This document shows positions 47,487 through 56,036 of a stretch of 64,000 nucleotides of DNA, in pieces (the first letter of the stretch is position 1; each line of letters begins with the position of its first letter). The notes under the pieces are model-generated. The model saw only the letters and a program-made list of their open reading frames with translations, did not search any database and had not been told where the DNA came from. The stretch covers positions 1-64,000 of the forward strand of contig NZ_RZMW01000008.1 in NCBI RefSeq assembly GCF_003992625.1. Reading direction: 5' to 3'. This stretch comes from Pelagibacterium lentulum (GTDB lineage Bacteria > Pseudomonadota > Alphaproteobacteria > Rhizobiales > Devosiaceae). The translations under genes and the position numbers were made by a program.

Positions 47487-48616
47487 CCGAAGATTTCCAG
47501 TTCACCCTTCAGGCCACCGACGGCATGGCCCGGCGGGGGCAGATCGATACGCCACGCGGCGAAATCCGAACGCCTGCCTTCATGCCGGTGGGGACCGCCG
47601 GCACGGTCAAGGCGCTCTATCCTGAACAGGTGCGCGAGACCGGCGCCGATATTCTGCTGGGCAACACCTACCATCTTATGCTGCGGCCTGGTGCCGAGCG
47701 CGTCGCGCGGCTCGGCGGACTGCACGATTTCATGGATTGGCAGCGGCCAATCCTGACCGATTCCGGTGGCTTTCAGGTGATGAGCCTGTCCAAATTGCGC
47801 AAGCTCAATGAGGACGGTGTTACCTTCAAGTCCCATATCGACGGATCGGCGCACACTCTGACGCCAGAGCGTTCCATCGAAATTCAAAAGCTGCTGGATT
47901 CCGATATCATCATGCAGCTCGATGAATGCGTTGCGTTGCCGGCGGAATATGCCGAGCTTGAGCGGGCAATGGAACTCTCCATTCGCTGGGCGGAGCGATC
48001 GAAAAAAGCGTTCGACGACGCCAAGGGCAGAGCGCTGTTCGGTATCGTGCAAGGCGGCGATAATTCCGAATTGCGGGCACGATCTGCCAGGGGGCTGATC
48101 GATATCGGTTTTGACGGCTATTCGGTTGGTGGTCTCGCGGTCGGTGAGCCGCAAGAGGTGATGTTCAAGGTGCTTGAGGACATTACCCCACATCTGCCGG
48201 TGGAAAAGCCACGTTACCTTATGGGGGTTGGCAAGCCCGACGATCTTTTAGGCGCGGTCGGCCGCGGCATCGACATGTTCGATTGCGTGCATCCCACGCG
48301 TGCCGGACGGCACGGACATGCCTATACGCGGTTCGGTGTGATCAACCTCAAGAATGCGCGTCACAAGGACGATCCGCGCCCGCTTGATGAGACCTCGCCC
48401 AATCCGACAGCGCGGCGGTTTTCGCGAGCTTATCTGCATCACCTTGTACGCTGCGAGGAAATTCTTGCGGCCATGATCTTAAGCCAGATAAACCTTTCCT
48501 ATTATCAGGAGTTGATGGCCGGGATGCGAAGTGCGATTGAAGACACGCGGTTCGATGACCATTGCGCTGCAATCCGTGAGGGATGGGCGCGCGGCGATCT
48601 GCCGACAATAGAGTAA
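47483..48616 (+). CDS. tgt: tRNA-guanine transglycosylase lacking the usual zinc ligands
   Basis: 377 residues. Barrel and active site are normal: [13 protein letters not shown] with the catalytic-proton Asp, [13 protein letters not shown], and [37 protein letters not shown] (nucleophile Asp). Bacterial Tgt normally holds a structural zinc through C-x-C-x2-C and a distant His; aligned with E. coli (C302, C304, C307, H333) these positions here are Ser305, Asn307, Ala310 and Ile336. Surrounding blocks ([17 protein letters not shown]) are intact, so the loss is specific. The enzyme exchanges guanine-34 for preQ1. It overlaps queA and precedes pgi. Confidence 0.93.
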   Translation: MTEDFQFTLQATDGMARRGQIDTPRGEIRTPAFMPVGTAGTVKALYPEQVRETGADILLGNTYHLMLRPGAERVARLGGLHDFMDWQRPILTDSGGFQVMSLSKLRKLNEDGVTFKSHIDGSAHTLTPERSIEIQKLLDSDIIMQLDECVALPAEYAELERAMELSIRWAERSKKAFDDAKGRALFGIVQGGDNSELRARSARGLIDIGFDGYSVGGLAVGEPQEVMFKVLEDITPHLPVEKPRYLMGVGKPDDLLGAVGRGIDMFDCVHPTRAGRHGHAYTRFGVINLKNARHKDDPRPLDETSPNPTARRFSRAYLHHLVRCEEILAAMILSQINLSYYQELMAGMRSAIEDTRFDDHCAAIREGWARGDLPTIE

Positions 48617-48633
48617 ACAAGGGGTGCGCAAAC

Positions 48634-50274
48634 ATGTCCAATAAGGCCCGCAAAGCAGCCTTCGCTGATCTTGCCAAGCACAAAAAGCGGCTGTCGGGTA
48701 CGACGATGCGTGAAATGTTCGCGCACGACCCGGACCGTTTCGCATCCTACTCCGCGCGATTTGGCGATATGTTGCTCGACTATTCCAAGAACCGCATCGA
48801 CAGCCAGTCGATGAAAGCCCTGTTCGAGCTTGCGCGCGAGGTCGATATCGAAGGGCGCCGCGATGCCATGTGGTCGGGCGAGGCGATCAACGTAACCGAA
48901 AATCGTGCGGTTCTGCACATGGCCCTACGTTATTTCGGCAATAGCCCTGTGATGGTCGATGGCAAGGATGTCATGGCTGACGTGCGGGAGGTTCTCCAGC
49001 GGATCAAGGGCTTTTCCGAAGCGGTCCGGACCGGTGAAATCCGTGGCAATCGCGGTGATCAATTCACCGATGTCGTCAATATTGGCATTGGCGGCTCCGA
49101 CCTCGGGCCGGTGATGGTAACACTGGCACTTGAGCCCTACACGCGTCCTGATCTACGTGCCCATTACGTTTCCAACGTCGACGGCGCGCATATGGCCGAT
49201 ACGCTCAAAGCACTGGATCCGGCAAAAACCCTGTTTGTCATTGCATCCAAGACATTCACGACCGACGAGACGATGACCAACGCGCACACGGCGCGCAAGT
49301 GGCTGGCCGAGGCGCTGGGTGAAGCGGCAGTGAACGATCATTTCGCCGCCGTTTCGACAAATATTGAAGGGTGCCAGAATTTCGGTATCCGCGAAGACCG
49401 GATTTTCGGTTTCTGGGATTGGGTCGGCGGGCGGTACTCGGTCTGGTCTGCTATCGGGCTGCCGGTGGCGATTGCGGTCGGATACGACAATTTCGAGGCC
49501 TTCCTACGTGGAGCCGGCGAGATGGACGAGCATTTCCGCACAGCGCCGTTGGAAGAAAATCTGCCGGTGATCATGGGACTGCTCGGGGTCTGGTATCGCA
49601 ACGCCTGGGGCTTTGCGACCCATGCCGTGCTTCCCTATGACCAGCGCCTGTCGCGTTTCCCGGCTTATCTGCAGCAGCAGGATATGGAATCCAATGGGAA
49701 ATCCGTAACGCTCAATGGCAAGGATGTGGCGTGGGAAACAGGGCCGATCATCTGGGGGGAGCCGGGCACAAATGGGCAACATGCGTTCTATCAATTGATC
49801 CATCAGGGTACGAGCGTGATCCCGTGCGACTTCCTCCTTGCAGTAAAGCCGCATGAAAATTTGCCACCCCATCACGCCAAACTGGTGGCAAATTGCCTAG
49901 CACAATCGGAAGCCTTGATGCTGGGTAAGACCGAGGACGAGGTTATGGCCGATCTCAAGGGCACCGGCCTTTCCAGATCGCAGATCAAGGCACTGCTGCC
50001 TCATAAGGTGTTCCCCGGCAACAGACCGTCCAATACGCTCGTTTATGAAAAGCTCGACCCGGCGACGCTTGGCAAGCTCGTCGCGCTTTATGAGCACAAG
50101 GTTTTTGTCCAGGGGACGATCTGGAACATCAATTCCTACGATCAATGGGGTGTGGAACTTGGAAAACAGCTTGCAAAGGCTCTGTTGACCAAGGTTGAAG
50201 GCAGTGAAGGCTCGGAAGGGCACGACAGTTCCACCCGCGGCCTGCTTGCTCATTTTCATAACCTGAAAGGATAG
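48634..50274 (+). CDS. pgi: Glucose-6-phosphate isomerase
   Basis: 546 residues, close to E. coli Pgi (549). [43 protein letters not shown] with the catalytic Glu, [15 protein letters not shown] with the catalytic His, and [19 protein letters not shown] near the C-terminus are all intact. It interconverts glucose-6-P and fructose-6-P, the latter a substrate of GlmS encoded at 56 kb. The ATG at 48634 follows AAGGGGTG; the frame is open further upstream inside tgt. Confidence 0.97.
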   Translation: MSNKARKAAFADLAKHKKRLSGTTMREMFAHDPDRFASYSARFGDMLLDYSKNRIDSQSMKALFELAREVDIEGRRDAMWSGEAINVTENRAVLHMALRYFGNSPVMVDGKDVMADVREVLQRIKGFSEAVRTGEIRGNRGDQFTDVVNIGIGGSDLGPVMVTLALEPYTRPDLRAHYVSNVDGAHMADTLKALDPAKTLFVIASKTFTTDETMTNAHTARKWLAEALGEAAVNDHFAAVSTNIEGCQNFGIREDRIFGFWDWVGGRYSVWSAIGLPVAIAVGYDNFEAFLRGAGEMDEHFRTAPLEENLPVIMGLLGVWYRNAWGFATHAVLPYDQRLSRFPAYLQQQDMESNGKSVTLNGKDVAWETGPIIWGEPGTNGQHAFYQLIHQGTSVIPCDFLLAVKPHENLPPHHAKLVANCLAQSEALMLGKTEDEVMADLKGTGLSRSQIKALLPHKVFPGNRPSNTLVYEKLDPATLGKLVALYEHKVFVQGTIWNINSYDQWGVELGKQLAKALLTKVEGSEGSEGHDSSTRGLLAHFHNLKG

Positions 50275-50281
50275 GCGCCGG

Positions 50282-51037
50282 GTGACGGTAACGACCGAGG
50301 AAGAGTTGGAGCGGCTCAAGGCCATTGGCCGAATCTGCGCGATTGCGCGCGATAGCATGGCTGCTGCGCTCGAACCCGGTATTACAACAAAGGAACTTGA
50401 CGATATCGGACGTGGTGTCCTTGACGCGCATGGAGCGCAATCGGCGCCGGAAGTCACCTATCAGTTTCCTGGCGCGACGTGCATTTCGGTCAACGAGGAA
50501 ATCGCGCACGGCATTCCGGGCGATCGCGTGATCGAGGCCGGCGATCTGGTTAATATCGATGTCTCGGCCGAAAAGGATGGCATTTTTGCCGACACCGGAG
50601 CGTCGTTCGTCGTTCCACCAGCAACAAGGCAGGTTGAAAAACTTTGCCGCGACGGCAAAAAGGCGATGTGGGCAGGCATCCGGGCTGTCAAATCTGGTGG
50701 AGCGCTGGCCGATGTAGGACAGGCCATCGGCAAGTTTGCAGGCGCGAATGGCTATACGCTGATCCGCAATCTCGCAAGCCACGGGATTGGCTATAGCCTG
50801 CATGACGAGCCGGGCGAAATTGCGACCTGGCCGGACCGGTCCGAACGCCGCCGGATTGCGGATGGGCTTGTTTTTACGATCGAACCGTTTCTCTCGCTTG
50901 GTGGCAAGATGGCTGAAGAAAAATCGCTCGACGATATGTGGACGCTGGTGAGCGTACCACCAGCCTTATGTGTTCAGTACGAACATACGATTGTCGCCAC
51001 TAAGCGCGGTGCGGTTGTCGTGACGTTGGCGAACTGA
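50282..51037 (+). CDS. map: Type I methionine aminopeptidase
   Basis: 251 residues from a GTG at 50282, 8 bases after pgi. All five metal ligands are present: NIDV and FADTG (two Asp), SHGIGYSLHDEP (His), TIEPF and QYEHT (two Glu); CISVNEEIAHGIPG carries the substrate His. It removes the initiator methionine from nascent proteins. Placement after pgi is not typical of the housekeeping map, so this may be one of two copies in the genome. It converges on a PagL-like gene with a 4-base gap. Confidence 0.93.
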   Translation: MTVTTEEELERLKAIGRICAIARDSMAAALEPGITTKELDDIGRGVLDAHGAQSAPEVTYQFPGATCISVNEEIAHGIPGDRVIEAGDLVNIDVSAEKDGIFADTGASFVVPPATRQVEKLCRDGKKAMWAGIRAVKSGGALADVGQAIGKFAGANGYTLIRNLASHGIGYSLHDEPGEIATWPDRSERRRIADGLVFTIEPFLSLGGKMAEEKSLDDMWTLVSVPPALCVQYEHTIVATKRGAVVVTLAN

Positions 51038-51041
51038 CGCT

Positions 51042-51659
51042 CTAAAATCCGTAACGGATGCCGACTGTGGTTGCATTCGCACTGCCGCCGCCAATCGTGC
51101 GCCATGCCGATGAACGATGATGTAAACGCCAAAAGACTTCAGCATTGGGATTATCTGCAAGCGATACACTGATTTCCGGGCTGAGATAGAAAACCATCCC
51201 TGCGGAACGGCCATCATGGACTTCCCGGGCTGCTTCTTCACCCATCGTATCGGTGACAAGACTCATACCGAAGGTGATTGACGGTGTAATGCGCAATGTG
51301 TCGTTTATGACAAAACCATCGTAGCGTCCGACCACACCGCCCCAGATTTCAGCCGTGGTCTTTTCCTCGCCGATCCGCGCCGCGATGCCGATCTCTGTTC
51401 CCAGACGGAAATGTTCGGCCGGTTGCAGCATGAACTGCTGATAGCCGCCCCCTATAACAAGCGTGTTGTCGTAAGTGACATCGAACGGATTAAAAAAAGA
51501 GTACATGTGGTCGTCGCCCATGCGGCCACCGAAAAGAAAGACGTACCGATCAAGAAGCGACTGTTCGCTTTCGGTCGGTATGAGCGTCGTACCATTGCTC
51601 TGTGCAAAGGCAGGCGACGAAAATACGCATAAAGCGATAATGAAATGGGTGATACGCAT
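51042..51659 (-). CDS. Outer membrane beta-barrel protein, possibly PagL-type lipid A deacylase
   Basis: 205 residues. A signal peptide (1-19, ending AFA) is followed by alternating amphipathic strands and a C-terminus ending GIRYGF, with the terminal Phe of an outer membrane beta signal. The last part, WRLHHRSSAWRTIGGG then ATTVGIRYGF, resembles the acyloxyacyl hydrolase/PagL family, whose catalytic His-x-Ser sits just before the final strand. If so it would trim acyl chains from lipid A. The resemblance is short, so the enzyme call is tentative; an outer membrane barrel is well supported. Ribosome binding site weak. Confidence 0.6.
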   Translation of the reverse strand: MRITHFIIALCVFSSPAFAQSNGTTLIPTESEQSLLDRYVFLFGGRMGDDHMYSFFNPFDVTYDNTLVIGGGYQQFMLQPAEHFRLGTEIGIAARIGEEKTTAEIWGGVVGRYDGFVINDTLRITPSITFGMSLVTDTMGEEAAREVHDGRSAGMVFYLSPEISVSLADNPNAEVFWRLHHRSSAWRTIGGGSANATTVGIRYGF

Positions 51660-51807
51660 GGGTCGTACTTGATATTGCTTGCAACAATGGCCAGCGGCTG
51701 CGGCGACAGATCAAACGCGGATTAAACGAAATCGTTCCTCGTGCAATCCCCAAGCCTAATGCAGTTTTTGCATAAATTTTACCAATGCTCTTCGTGAACG
51801 GCGTATT

Positions 51808-52341
51808 TTATCGGTTTTCCAGTCCGTTGGCGGCACGCTGTGCGCGAACCTCTTCGGCGTTCTCGATAACATAGGTCTTGAGTTCTTTAAGTCCTTGAAG
51901 GATTGCATGATAAGCGTCTGCGCAATCACGGACATTGGTGAATTTGTTGGGCGTGTCATTGTCCCAGGCGATAACTTTGTCGATGGTTTCTTCAAGCATG
52001 GCAAGATCGCCAAATGCGTAGGCGTTGATCTCTGCGCCAATGACTTCGCTCAGAGCACCGAAAAGCGCTGGATCGGCATCCGCGGGAAGGTCGGGATTGC
52101 AGACAAGGTGGGTGCGATAGCGCAATTGTCCGGCATAGAACCAGAAAACGGCCTCATCGCGCTGCCCGGTATCAAAGAGTTTCGATGAAAGAATGTAATA
52201 TGCCGATGGGTGCTCGTTGGTCACACTGGCCCGTAACCTATCGATGCTCATGTCGTTGAAGGTTTCTGCATGAACAGGGCCTGTCGCTGAAATCATAAGA
52301 AACAGGGCAAGCGGCGCAAGCGTGCGAGAAAGGGCAGACAT
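51808..52341 (-). CDS. Hypothetical secreted protein
   Basis: 177 residues. A signal peptide (about 1-25, ending VHA) precedes a helical, acidic domain; EHPSAYYILSSKLFDTGQRDEAVFWFYAGQLRYR resembles one TPR/Sel1-like helical pair, but no full repeat array is visible. Two Cys residues (VCNPD and RDCADAY) could form a disulfide in the periplasm. CTGGAG lies about 9 bases before the ATG. No family that I can name. It lies among other envelope-type genes on the same strand. Confidence 0.7.
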   Translation of the reverse strand: MSALSRTLAPLALFLMISATGPVHAETFNDMSIDRLRASVTNEHPSAYYILSSKLFDTGQRDEAVFWFYAGQLRYRTHLVCNPDLPADADPALFGALSEVIGAEINAYAFGDLAMLEETIDKVIAWDNDTPNKFTNVRDCADAYHAILQGLKELKTYVIENAEEVRAQRAANGLENR

Positions 52342-52468
52342 TTCAGATACTCCAGACTAACTGCCCTTAGTTGATCCCTGATTTGCGACGCAAGTGGGGC
52401 ACTTGTTCGGCGAGGGCAGGGCAGAGCCATGCGCATCTGGCGTTGTTGCAGGACTGCAACAATAATGC

Positions 52469-52999
52469 TCAGCTTCCAAGGTGTAGGAGCAGGAATGGAG
52501 CGCCGGCAAGCAGCACCAAGGCAACCAGCAGTCGCAATATGAAAGGATGTCGAAGGCGTGGCAGCGGGACCAGGCTTGCAACAAAAACGACGAACGGTGC
52601 GATAAGCGACGCCAGGATATAATTGAGGTCGAGGAAGTTTTCGTAACCGGCCAACCGCAAAAGCAGCCAATAGCCGAATATGAAGCCCCAGATCGCCGCG
52701 ACGGCCATCAACAGGACATCGGCGAAAATAGCCAGCATCTTGTCGCAATAGGGCATATCGATCAGGACGACGAGTGCCATCGCTGCAAGGTAAGCGGCGG
52801 AAAGGACCGCAATGATGCGGAAATCGCTGACTGCGCCGATGCTGTCATGGGGGCGATAGCTGGCAAGTTCTGCCAATCCGGGTATCGTAAATGGCAAAGC
52901 TGCGAGTGCCCAGATGGTGCCTAAAAGCACGAACGCACTTGCTGCGAAAAAGCCAACGGTAATGCCGATGGCGCGCAATCTGCTTCCAAGCGAGTTCAT
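52469..52999 (-). CDS. Hypothetical membrane protein
   Basis: 176 residues with about five hydrophobic segments (for example IGITVGFFAASAFVLLGTIW, LSAAYLAAMALVVLI, LLMAVAAIWGFIFGYWLLL and the C-terminal FILRLLVALVLLAGAPFLLL). No known family motif. The upstream gene (53006-53449) ends 6 bases before its start, so the two are cotranscribed and perhaps coupled. Function unknown. Confidence 0.7.
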   Translation of the reverse strand: MNSLGSRLRAIGITVGFFAASAFVLLGTIWALAALPFTIPGLAELASYRPHDSIGAVSDFRIIAVLSAAYLAAMALVVLIDMPYCDKMLAIFADVLLMAVAAIWGFIFGYWLLLRLAGYENFLDLNYILASLIAPFVVFVASLVPLPRLRHPFILRLLVALVLLAGAPFLLLHLGS

Positions 53000-53005
53000 A
53001 AGGAT

Positions 53006-53449
53006 CTACTGCTCTTCGAGAAATACTGTGTAGGCAGCGTAGCAATAGGTGGCTGCGCAATCGACCAGATCGAGCACCAGTTCTATCCGTCCGCCTTGTC
53101 CAGACTGGAAATTGACGATTGGGTAGAAATCTTCGAGGCGGTCTTCGCCCAGCAGTTTGCCTTCGGCGCCATAGACCATGAGATCGAGATCAACGCAGTC
53201 CTTATCGCAATCTCCCATGATCTGCACTGAAATGCCGCCTGGCACGTCCATTGTGATTCTTGAGGACTGGTTTTTGTCGAGGCGAACTATGCCGAAGGAA
53301 TCAAGTACGTGGCCGGGCAGGGCAATCTCGACATTTTCAAGCACTTGTTCGTATAGCCTGGATGTATGCACGTTTTGTGCGAGCGAAGGGGAGGTGCCCG
53401 AAAGGGCAAGCAGCGATGCGATCCCCAATGCTGCTGAATGCCGTAACAT
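53006..53449 (-). CDS. Hypothetical secreted protein with PPC-like domain
   Basis: 147 residues. A signal peptide (MLRHSAALGIASLLALSGTS, cleaved near SLAQ) precedes a beta-rich domain. DCDKDCVDLDLMVYGAEGKLLGEDRLED followed by GGRIELVLDLVDCAATYCYAAYTV resembles the bacterial pre-peptidase C-terminal (PPC) beta-sandwich, with four Cys that could form two disulfides. There is no protease domain, so it would be a stand-alone binding module. AGGAA lies before the ATG at 53449. Adjacent to a membrane-protein gene on the same strand. Confidence 0.65.
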   Translation of the reverse strand: MLRHSAALGIASLLALSGTSPSLAQNVHTSRLYEQVLENVEIALPGHVLDSFGIVRLDKNQSSRITMDVPGGISVQIMGDCDKDCVDLDLMVYGAEGKLLGEDRLEDFYPIVNFQSGQGGRIELVLDLVDCAATYCYAAYTVFLEEQ

Positions 53450-53580
53450 CGATATGTTCCTATCAGTCAAACAAGCTCGATTTGCGTTCCGATTTAGCAT
53501 GTGACCGATCCGATAAACAGGCCACATTGCGCATAACCGATTGGAATTGCGCGTGGAATGCGACCTTTTCAGAAAGAAAA

Positions 53581-53656
53581 TGGTAGGCTCGCCGGGGCTC
53601 GAACCCGGGACAACTCGATTAAAAGTCGAGTGCTCTACCAGCTGAGCTACGAGCCC
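53581..53656 (-). tRNA. tRNA-Lys (anticodon UUU)
   Basis: The minus strand reads GGGCTCGTAGCTCAGCTGGT (D arm with AGCTCAG..GGTAGAGC), anticodon arm CTCGA-CTTTTAA-TCGAG with anticodon TTT, and T arm GGGTTCGAGCCC, ending CGAGCCT-A-CCA with an encoded CCA. All four stems pair; the first acceptor pair is G-U. 76 bases including CCA. Confidence 0.97.
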
Positions 53657-53746
53657 TCACCAAGGGGTTGTCGCCGATATGCTGGTTGGCGACGCGCGGA
53701 ACATAGTTGCTGGCGACGTGGTGTCAACCGCTTTTCGTGCATTCTA

Positions 53747-54562
53747 CTACAGGAATGACAATCCTTCATAGGCCATGAGGTCACATTGCATGTCCTGCCG
53801 GATAATCCGCGCGCATAATGCTTCGGCCGATGCCTTGTCGGGCAACGGTCCAGCAATGAGACGGGTTTCGCTTTCACGCCCGGAATCGATAAGCAGCGGC
53901 GCGGTGCCAACCAGTAGAGAACCAACCCTGGTCAATATGGTGTTCCATTCATCGGGTGCCTGAGAATGGGAAATGACCGGACCGATTGCAATGCCTTGGT
54001 GTACCTGGTGCGTTTCAGAATCGGTAGAAGGCCTTTCCGTTATCACTGGTGGCATAGGTTGCTCGAGAGAAACCATTTCCGTCGCCTCCGGAGCAGCAGC
54101 CGGAAATAGGGGCATTTGGCGAAGCGCCATGGCACCGCCATCGACCTCCTGAATTTCGAGACCGGCGCGTGTGAAAGACGCTGTGAGAAGTGAACGATCG
54201 ACATCGGTGCCGAAAGGAATCACTTCGACCAGCAGGGGGATCGAGTGTTCAAGCGCGGAAACCCGCCGGGTCACTTCTCCGCGGTTGTCGTCGATTATAT
54301 CGAGTCGATTGACCAAAGCCCGATTGTCACGCGCAAGCCGGGCGGATTCTTGCCGCAATTCGATCACCTGCGAACGCATTTGGTTGAAAGAGCCGCCATG
54401 CAACCGCGAAGCATGGAGACCGGAAAGGGTGCTTTCGGGAATAAGGCCAATGAGATTTACGCTCATAATGGCGACAGCACTGCTCACGAGAGCCACTACG
54501 CCCCAGCGCGTCAAATCATTGTAGTCCGCTTGATCGCGTTTGTCGGACAATGACACCCCCAT
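53747..54562 (-). CDS. Membrane protein with periplasmic SPOR-like C-terminus
   Basis: 271 residues. A short cytoplasmic start is followed by one transmembrane helix (WGVVALVSSAVAIMSVNLIGLIP, about 20-42) and a coiled-coil stretch (QMRSQVIELRQESARLARDNRALVNRLD). After a Pro-rich linker, the last 65 residues (RLIAGPLPDKASAEALCARI, then CDLMAYEG) look like a degenerate SPOR domain. A role at the cell envelope or septum is a guess. It is the only gene between tRNA-Lys and the divergent glmU. The ATG at 54562 is chosen over a GTG six codons earlier. Confidence 0.7.
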   Translation of the reverse strand: MGVSLSDKRDQADYNDLTRWGVVALVSSAVAIMSVNLIGLIPESTLSGLHASRLHGGSFNQMRSQVIELRQESARLARDNRALVNRLDIIDDNRGEVTRRVSALEHSIPLLVEVIPFGTDVDRSLLTASFTRAGLEIQEVDGGAMALRQMPLFPAAAPEATEMVSLEQPMPPVITERPSTDSETHQVHQGIAIGPVISHSQAPDEWNTILTRVGSLLVGTAPLLIDSGRESETRLIAGPLPDKASAEALCARIIRQDMQCDLMAYEGLSFL

Positions 54563-54679
54563 TTCCGGATTCCGAATCACATTGGCGTTTATTATCCGAA
54601 CAAGTCGTTATGGTTTTCCCAACATCTTGGTGCCATAAAGTTGCGCGATTGCGCGGGCGCGCGCAGCAGGAGATGCAGA

Positions 54680-56032
54680 ATGACAGAATTATTGGCAATC
54701 ATATTGGCTGCTGGCGAAGGTACGCGAATGAAGTCGGCCCAGCCAAAGGTTCTGCACGAGGTTGGCGGATTGCCGATTGCCGGACATGTCTTGCGGGCTG
54801 CAGTCGACGGCGGTGCATCACGCGTTGCGACAGTTACAGGGCCGGGGCATGACGCCATTCGCAAGGCTATGCTCAGTATCCATCCCGATATTGCTTTCTT
54901 TGAGCAGATCGAGCGGCGTGGTACAGCGCATGCCGCGATGATGGCCCGTCCGGCCTATGAAAGGGCCGAGGGCTATATAGCGGTCGTTTATGCGGATCAT
55001 CCGCTGTTGCGTGCGGACAATTTCAAGCAGATCATCGAGCGGCTCGATGCCGGGGCGGATGCTGTGGTTCTGGGATTTGAGGCTAAGGATCCGACAGGAT
55101 ATGGCCGTCTGATCACAGATGGCGACCGGCTACTTGCGATTCGAGAGCATAAGGATGCCACCGATGCCGAGCGCGAAATCAGGCTCTGCAATGCCTGCAT
55201 TCTCGCTTTCCGGGCCGATATTTTCCGGGATTGTATCGACAAGGTTGGTCACAATAATGCTCAGGGCGAATATTATCTGACGGATCTCATCGAACTTGCA
55301 AATGCCACGGGCGGCAATGTCGGTTATGTGGTTGCGCCGGAAGATGACGTAATGGGGGTCAATGACCGCGTGCAGCTTGCGCGGGCCGAAGGGTTGTTTC
55401 AGAATCGCCGCCGCCGCGAGATGATGCTTGGTGGCGTGACGCTAAAAGACCCGAACAGCACGTATTTTTCGCACGATACGCGGATTGCCGAGGATGTTAC
55501 CGTCGAGCCAAACGTCGTGTTCGGGCCGGGGGTCAGCATTGAAAGCGGCGTAACAATCCATGCCTTTTCCCATATTGAAGGGGCAACAATCGGTACGGGC
55601 GTCTCGGTTGGACCATTTGCTCGGCTGCGCCCCGGTGCGCATCTTGGTGAAGGCGTGAGGGTCGGCAATTTCGTCGAAATCAAGCAGGCCGAAATCGGTG
55701 CCGGCGCCAAGATCAATCATTTGACCTATATCGGGGACGCCGAGATCGGGGCCAAGGCCAATATCGGCGCCGGTACGGTAACATGCAATTATGACGGGCA
55801 TAACAAGTCGCTGACCGTGATTGGAGAGAGGGCTTTTATCGGCTCCAATTCTGCTCTGGTCGCGCCAGTTGAAATTGGCGACGATGCCTATGTGGCGTCT
55901 GGCTCGGTGATTACAGAGCCGGTGGCGCCTGATGCGTTGGGAATTGGCCGTGCGCGCCAGATCAACAAGCCCGGTTACGGCAAGAAGCTGCATGACCGGT
56001 TCAGCGCAATCAAGCAGAGCAAGCAGGGTTAG
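54680..56032 (+). CDS. glmU: Bifunctional GlcNAc-1-P uridyltransferase / GlcN-1-P acetyltransferase
   Basis: 450 residues. The uridyltransferase half has AIILAAGEGTRMKSAQPK (7-23) and the acetyltransferase half is a left-handed beta helix of hexapeptide repeats, with NHLTYIGDAEIG holding the catalytic His. It makes UDP-GlcNAc for peptidoglycan and lipid A. The ATG at 54680 follows CAGGAGATG. glmS starts 4 bases after the stop, a coupled pair that supplies amino sugars. Confidence 0.97.
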   Translation: MTELLAIILAAGEGTRMKSAQPKVLHEVGGLPIAGHVLRAAVDGGASRVATVTGPGHDAIRKAMLSIHPDIAFFEQIERRGTAHAAMMARPAYERAEGYIAVVYADHPLLRADNFKQIIERLDAGADAVVLGFEAKDPTGYGRLITDGDRLLAIREHKDATDAEREIRLCNACILAFRADIFRDCIDKVGHNNAQGEYYLTDLIELANATGGNVGYVVAPEDDVMGVNDRVQLARAEGLFQNRRRREMMLGGVTLKDPNSTYFSHDTRIAEDVTVEPNVVFGPGVSIESGVTIHAFSHIEGATIGTGVSVGPFARLRPGAHLGEGVRVGNFVEIKQAEIGAGAKINHLTYIGDAEIGAKANIGAGTVTCNYDGHNKSLTVIGERAFIGSNSALVAPVEIGDDAYVASGSVITEPVAPDALGIGRARQINKPGYGKKLHDRFSAIKQSKQG

Positions 56033-56036
56033 AATT

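Noticed and set aside
53581-53656. tRNA-Lys as an integration site for a genomic island (51-53.5 kb)
   Set aside because: No integrase, and I found no repeat of the tRNA 3' end on the other side of the cluster.
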